Shown one piece after another: positions 5,416 through 6,896 of a stretch of DNA of 6,896 nucleotides; position 1 is the stretch's first letter, and every line of letters starts with the position of its first letter. This DNA comes from CAZTLE01 sp964614415 (GTDB lineage Bacteria; Bacteroidota; Bacteroidia; Flavobacteriales; Flavobacteriaceae), in NCBI GenBank assembly GCA_964614415.1, contig CAZTLE010000209.1:1-6896 (forward strand), in the 5' to 3' direction. Made by a program: the position numbers and the translations under genes. A model generated the notes under the pieces. It was not told where the DNA came from. It did not search any database and saw nothing but the letters and a program-made list of their open reading frames with translations.

Positions 5416-6896
5416 AGGACGTAATCGCCTATAGCAAGGAAGAGGCGTTGAGGCTCGGCCATGATTTCATCGGGACCGAGCATTTGATGTTGGGCTTGCT
5501 GAGAGACGGTAACGGAAAGGCCGTTACGATCCTGAATGCACTGGATGTGGACCTTAATCACTTGCGCCGAAAGGTTGAGATATTGAGCCCCGCTAACCCC
5601 AATGCCGATTCGAACCCTAACGATAAGAAGAACCTACACTTAACGAGACAGGCCGAACGCGCGTTAAAAACGACGTTCCTGGAAGCCAAATTATTTCAAA
5701 GCTCTTCCATCAACACGGCCCACTTACTGTTGTGTATTTTACGTAATGAAAACGATCCGACCACTAAGCTTCTGAACAAGATGAAAGTGGATTACGACGG
5801 CGTAAAAGATCAATTCAAACTTATGATTGCAAACGACGAAGATTATATAGACTCCCCTACTTCGGAATCGTTCCCCAGTGACGATGACACTACTTCGGAA
5901 GACGATAACAAGGAGAACCTGTTTTCGGGAGGAGCGGCGAAGTCAAACAAGAAATCAAAAACGCCGGTGCTTGACAACTTCGGAAGAGATCTGACAGCTC
6001 TTGCGGAAGAATCCAAGCTGGATCCCGTAGTTGGACGTGAGTCTGAGATACAACGGGTTTCTCAAATCCTTAGCCGCCGTAAAAAGAACAATCCATTGCT
6101 CATAGGAGAACCCGGTGTTGGTAAATCTGCCATCGCCGAAGGTCTTGCTTTGCGAATTGTTCAGCGAAAAGTTTCCCGTATTCTCTATGACAAGCGTGTT
6201 GTGACCCTGGATCTGGCCAGTTTGGTGGCTGGAACCAAGTATCGTGGTCAGTTTGAGGAACGCATGAAAGCGGTCATGAACGAACTGGAGAAGAACGATG
6301 ACATCATCCTGTTTATTGACGAGATCCATACGATCGTCGGTGCCGGTGGTGCCACGGGATCGTTAGACGCGTCCAATATGTTTAAACCCGCCCTGGCTCG
6401 CGGTGAGATCCAATGTATTGGTGCCACTACCCTCGATGAGTATCGTCAGTACATTGAAAAGGACGGCGCTCTCGAACGTCGTTTCCAAAAGGTACTGGTA
6501 GAGCCTACGACTGTGGAGGAAACCATAGAGATCCTTCGAAACATAAAGGACAAGTACGAAACACATCACAATGTTCAGTATACAGATGATGCCCTCGAGG
6601 CCTGTGTAAAACTGACAAACAGATATATGACCGAGCGATTCCTTCCGGACAAGGCCATTGACGCCCTTGACGAGGCGGGTTCGCGGGTACATATCACGAA
6701 TATTCATGTTCCCGATCAGATTCTTGAGATCGAGTCGCGACTTGAAGAAGTGCGTGAGTTGAAGAATTCCGTAGTTAAGAAGCAGAAGTATGAAGAGGCT
6801 GCGAAACTTCGGGATGACGAGAAAACCCTTGAGAAGGAACTTACCTCTGCTCAGGAAGCCTGGGAGAAGGAATCCAAACTTCACAAGGAAACCGTG
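5388..6896 (+). CDS. clpC: ATP-dependent Clp protease ATP-binding subunit ClpC, N-terminal 503 codons, 3' end outside the window
   Basis: ClpC is a two-ring Hsp100 AAA+ unfoldase that threads proteins into the ClpP protease in the cytosol. The reading frame stays open from ATG 5388 to the window end. Two Clp-N repeats occupy ~5-65 (SKEEALRLGHDFIGTEHLML) and ~82-146 (TRQAERAL onward). An acidic, Ser-rich linker follows at ~150-190. The first AAA+ domain (~195-435) has Walker A GEPGVGKS (240-247, Lys246), pore-loop Tyr285 in GTKYRGQFEER, Walker B LFIDEIHT with Asp311-Glu312, sensor-1 region IGATTLDEYR (344-353), arginine finger ALERRF (Arg364-Arg365) and the sensor-2 region DKAIDALDEAGSR (421-433). 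The middle domain carries the UVR-like helix KYEEAAKLRDDEKTLEKEL (467-485), typical of ClpC and not of ClpB. The family is 810-850 aa, so the second AAA+ ring and the ClpP-binding loop lie beyond the window. Confidence 0.96.
   Translation, partial: MDDNFSPRVKDVIAYSKEEALRLGHDFIGTEHLMLGLLRDGNGKAVTILNALDVDLNHLRRKVEILSPANPNADSNPNDKKNLHLTRQAERALKTTFLEAKLFQSSSINTAHLLLCILRNENDPTTKLLNKMKVDYDGVKDQFKLMIANDEDYIDSPTSESFPSDDDTTSEDDNKENLFSGGAAKSNKKSKTPVLDNFGRDLTALAEESKLDPVVGRESEIQRVSQILSRRKKNNPLLIGEPGVGKSAIAEGLALRIVQRKVSRILYDKRVVTLDLASLVAGTKYRGQFEERMKAVMNELEKNDDIILFIDEIHTIVGAGGATGSLDASNMFKPALARGEIQCIGATTLDEYRQYIEKDGALERRFQKVLVEPTTVEETIEILRNIKDKYETHHNVQYTDDALEACVKLTNRYMTERFLPDKAIDALDEAGSRVHITNIHVPDQILEIESRLEEVRELKNSVVKKQKYEEAAKLRDDEKTLEKELTSAQEAWEKESKLHKETV

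Noticed and set aside
5226..5561. Minus-strand ORF of 111 codons across the gyrA-clpC gap
   Set aside because: More than half of it is antisense to the conserved ClpC N-domain, and the translation shows no domain or believable start context.
5955..6884. Two minus-strand ORFs (124 and 173 codons) opposite clpC
   Set aside because: The plus strand here encodes the unmistakable ClpC AAA+ domain with all motifs in one frame; the minus frames are shadows.
1..6896. CRISPR, insertion sequence, prophage, toxin-antitoxin or defence genes
   Set aside because: No regularly spaced repeats, transposase motifs, terminal inverted repeats or such protein families are visible; all large ORFs are accounted for by core genes.

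Overview
The window reads as an ordinary chromosomal core region of a Bacteroidota bacterium, most likely a member of the Flavobacteriaceae. The evidence is the GyrA sequence (Thr at the residue equivalent to E. coli Ser83, a first GyrA box ending GGVG, an 'RNEDFLEHLF' stretch after it), poor Shine-Dalgarno sites in front of most genes, a possible TTTG/TAnnTTTG-type promoter, and the gene pairs seen. Base composition looks moderate for the group, judged by eye and not computed.

Layout. (1) Positions 1-1233, plus strand: the 3' part of a thiolase (acetyl-CoA acetyltransferase type), then after 24 nt a complete NlpC/P60 cysteine peptidase with an N-terminal SH3-like region and no signal peptide. 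The two probably share a transcript. (2) Positions 1234-1302: a short gap between convergent genes, with one hairpin that has a T-rich tail on one side and an A7 tract on the other, so it can stop transcription from both directions. (3) Positions 1303-5126, minus strand: gyrA (DNA gyrase subunit A, 845 aa) followed 17 nt downstream by a gene for an exported TPR-repeat protein (422 aa), a likely two-gene operon ending at the shared terminator. (4) Positions 5127-5387: a 261-nt divergent regulatory region between gyrA and clpC. It holds an imperfect inverted repeat, a weak promoter candidate for clpC, a good Shine-Dalgarno site for clpC, and a small hydrophobic ORF that overlaps the clpC start. 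(5) Positions 5388-6896, plus strand: clpC, the first 503 codons of a Hsp100/Clp AAA+ unfoldase, open at the window end.

The genes are housekeeping: acyl-CoA metabolism, probable peptidoglycan-peptide recycling, DNA supercoiling, and protein quality control. I see no mobile element, CRISPR array, tRNA, rRNA, toxin-antitoxin pair or defence gene, and nothing that amounts to an undescribed system. The points most worth a second look are the 51-codon hydrophobic ORF at the clpC start, the tight gyrA-TPR pairing, the probably cytosolic NlpC/P60 enzyme behind a thiolase, and the inverted repeat upstream of gyrA.
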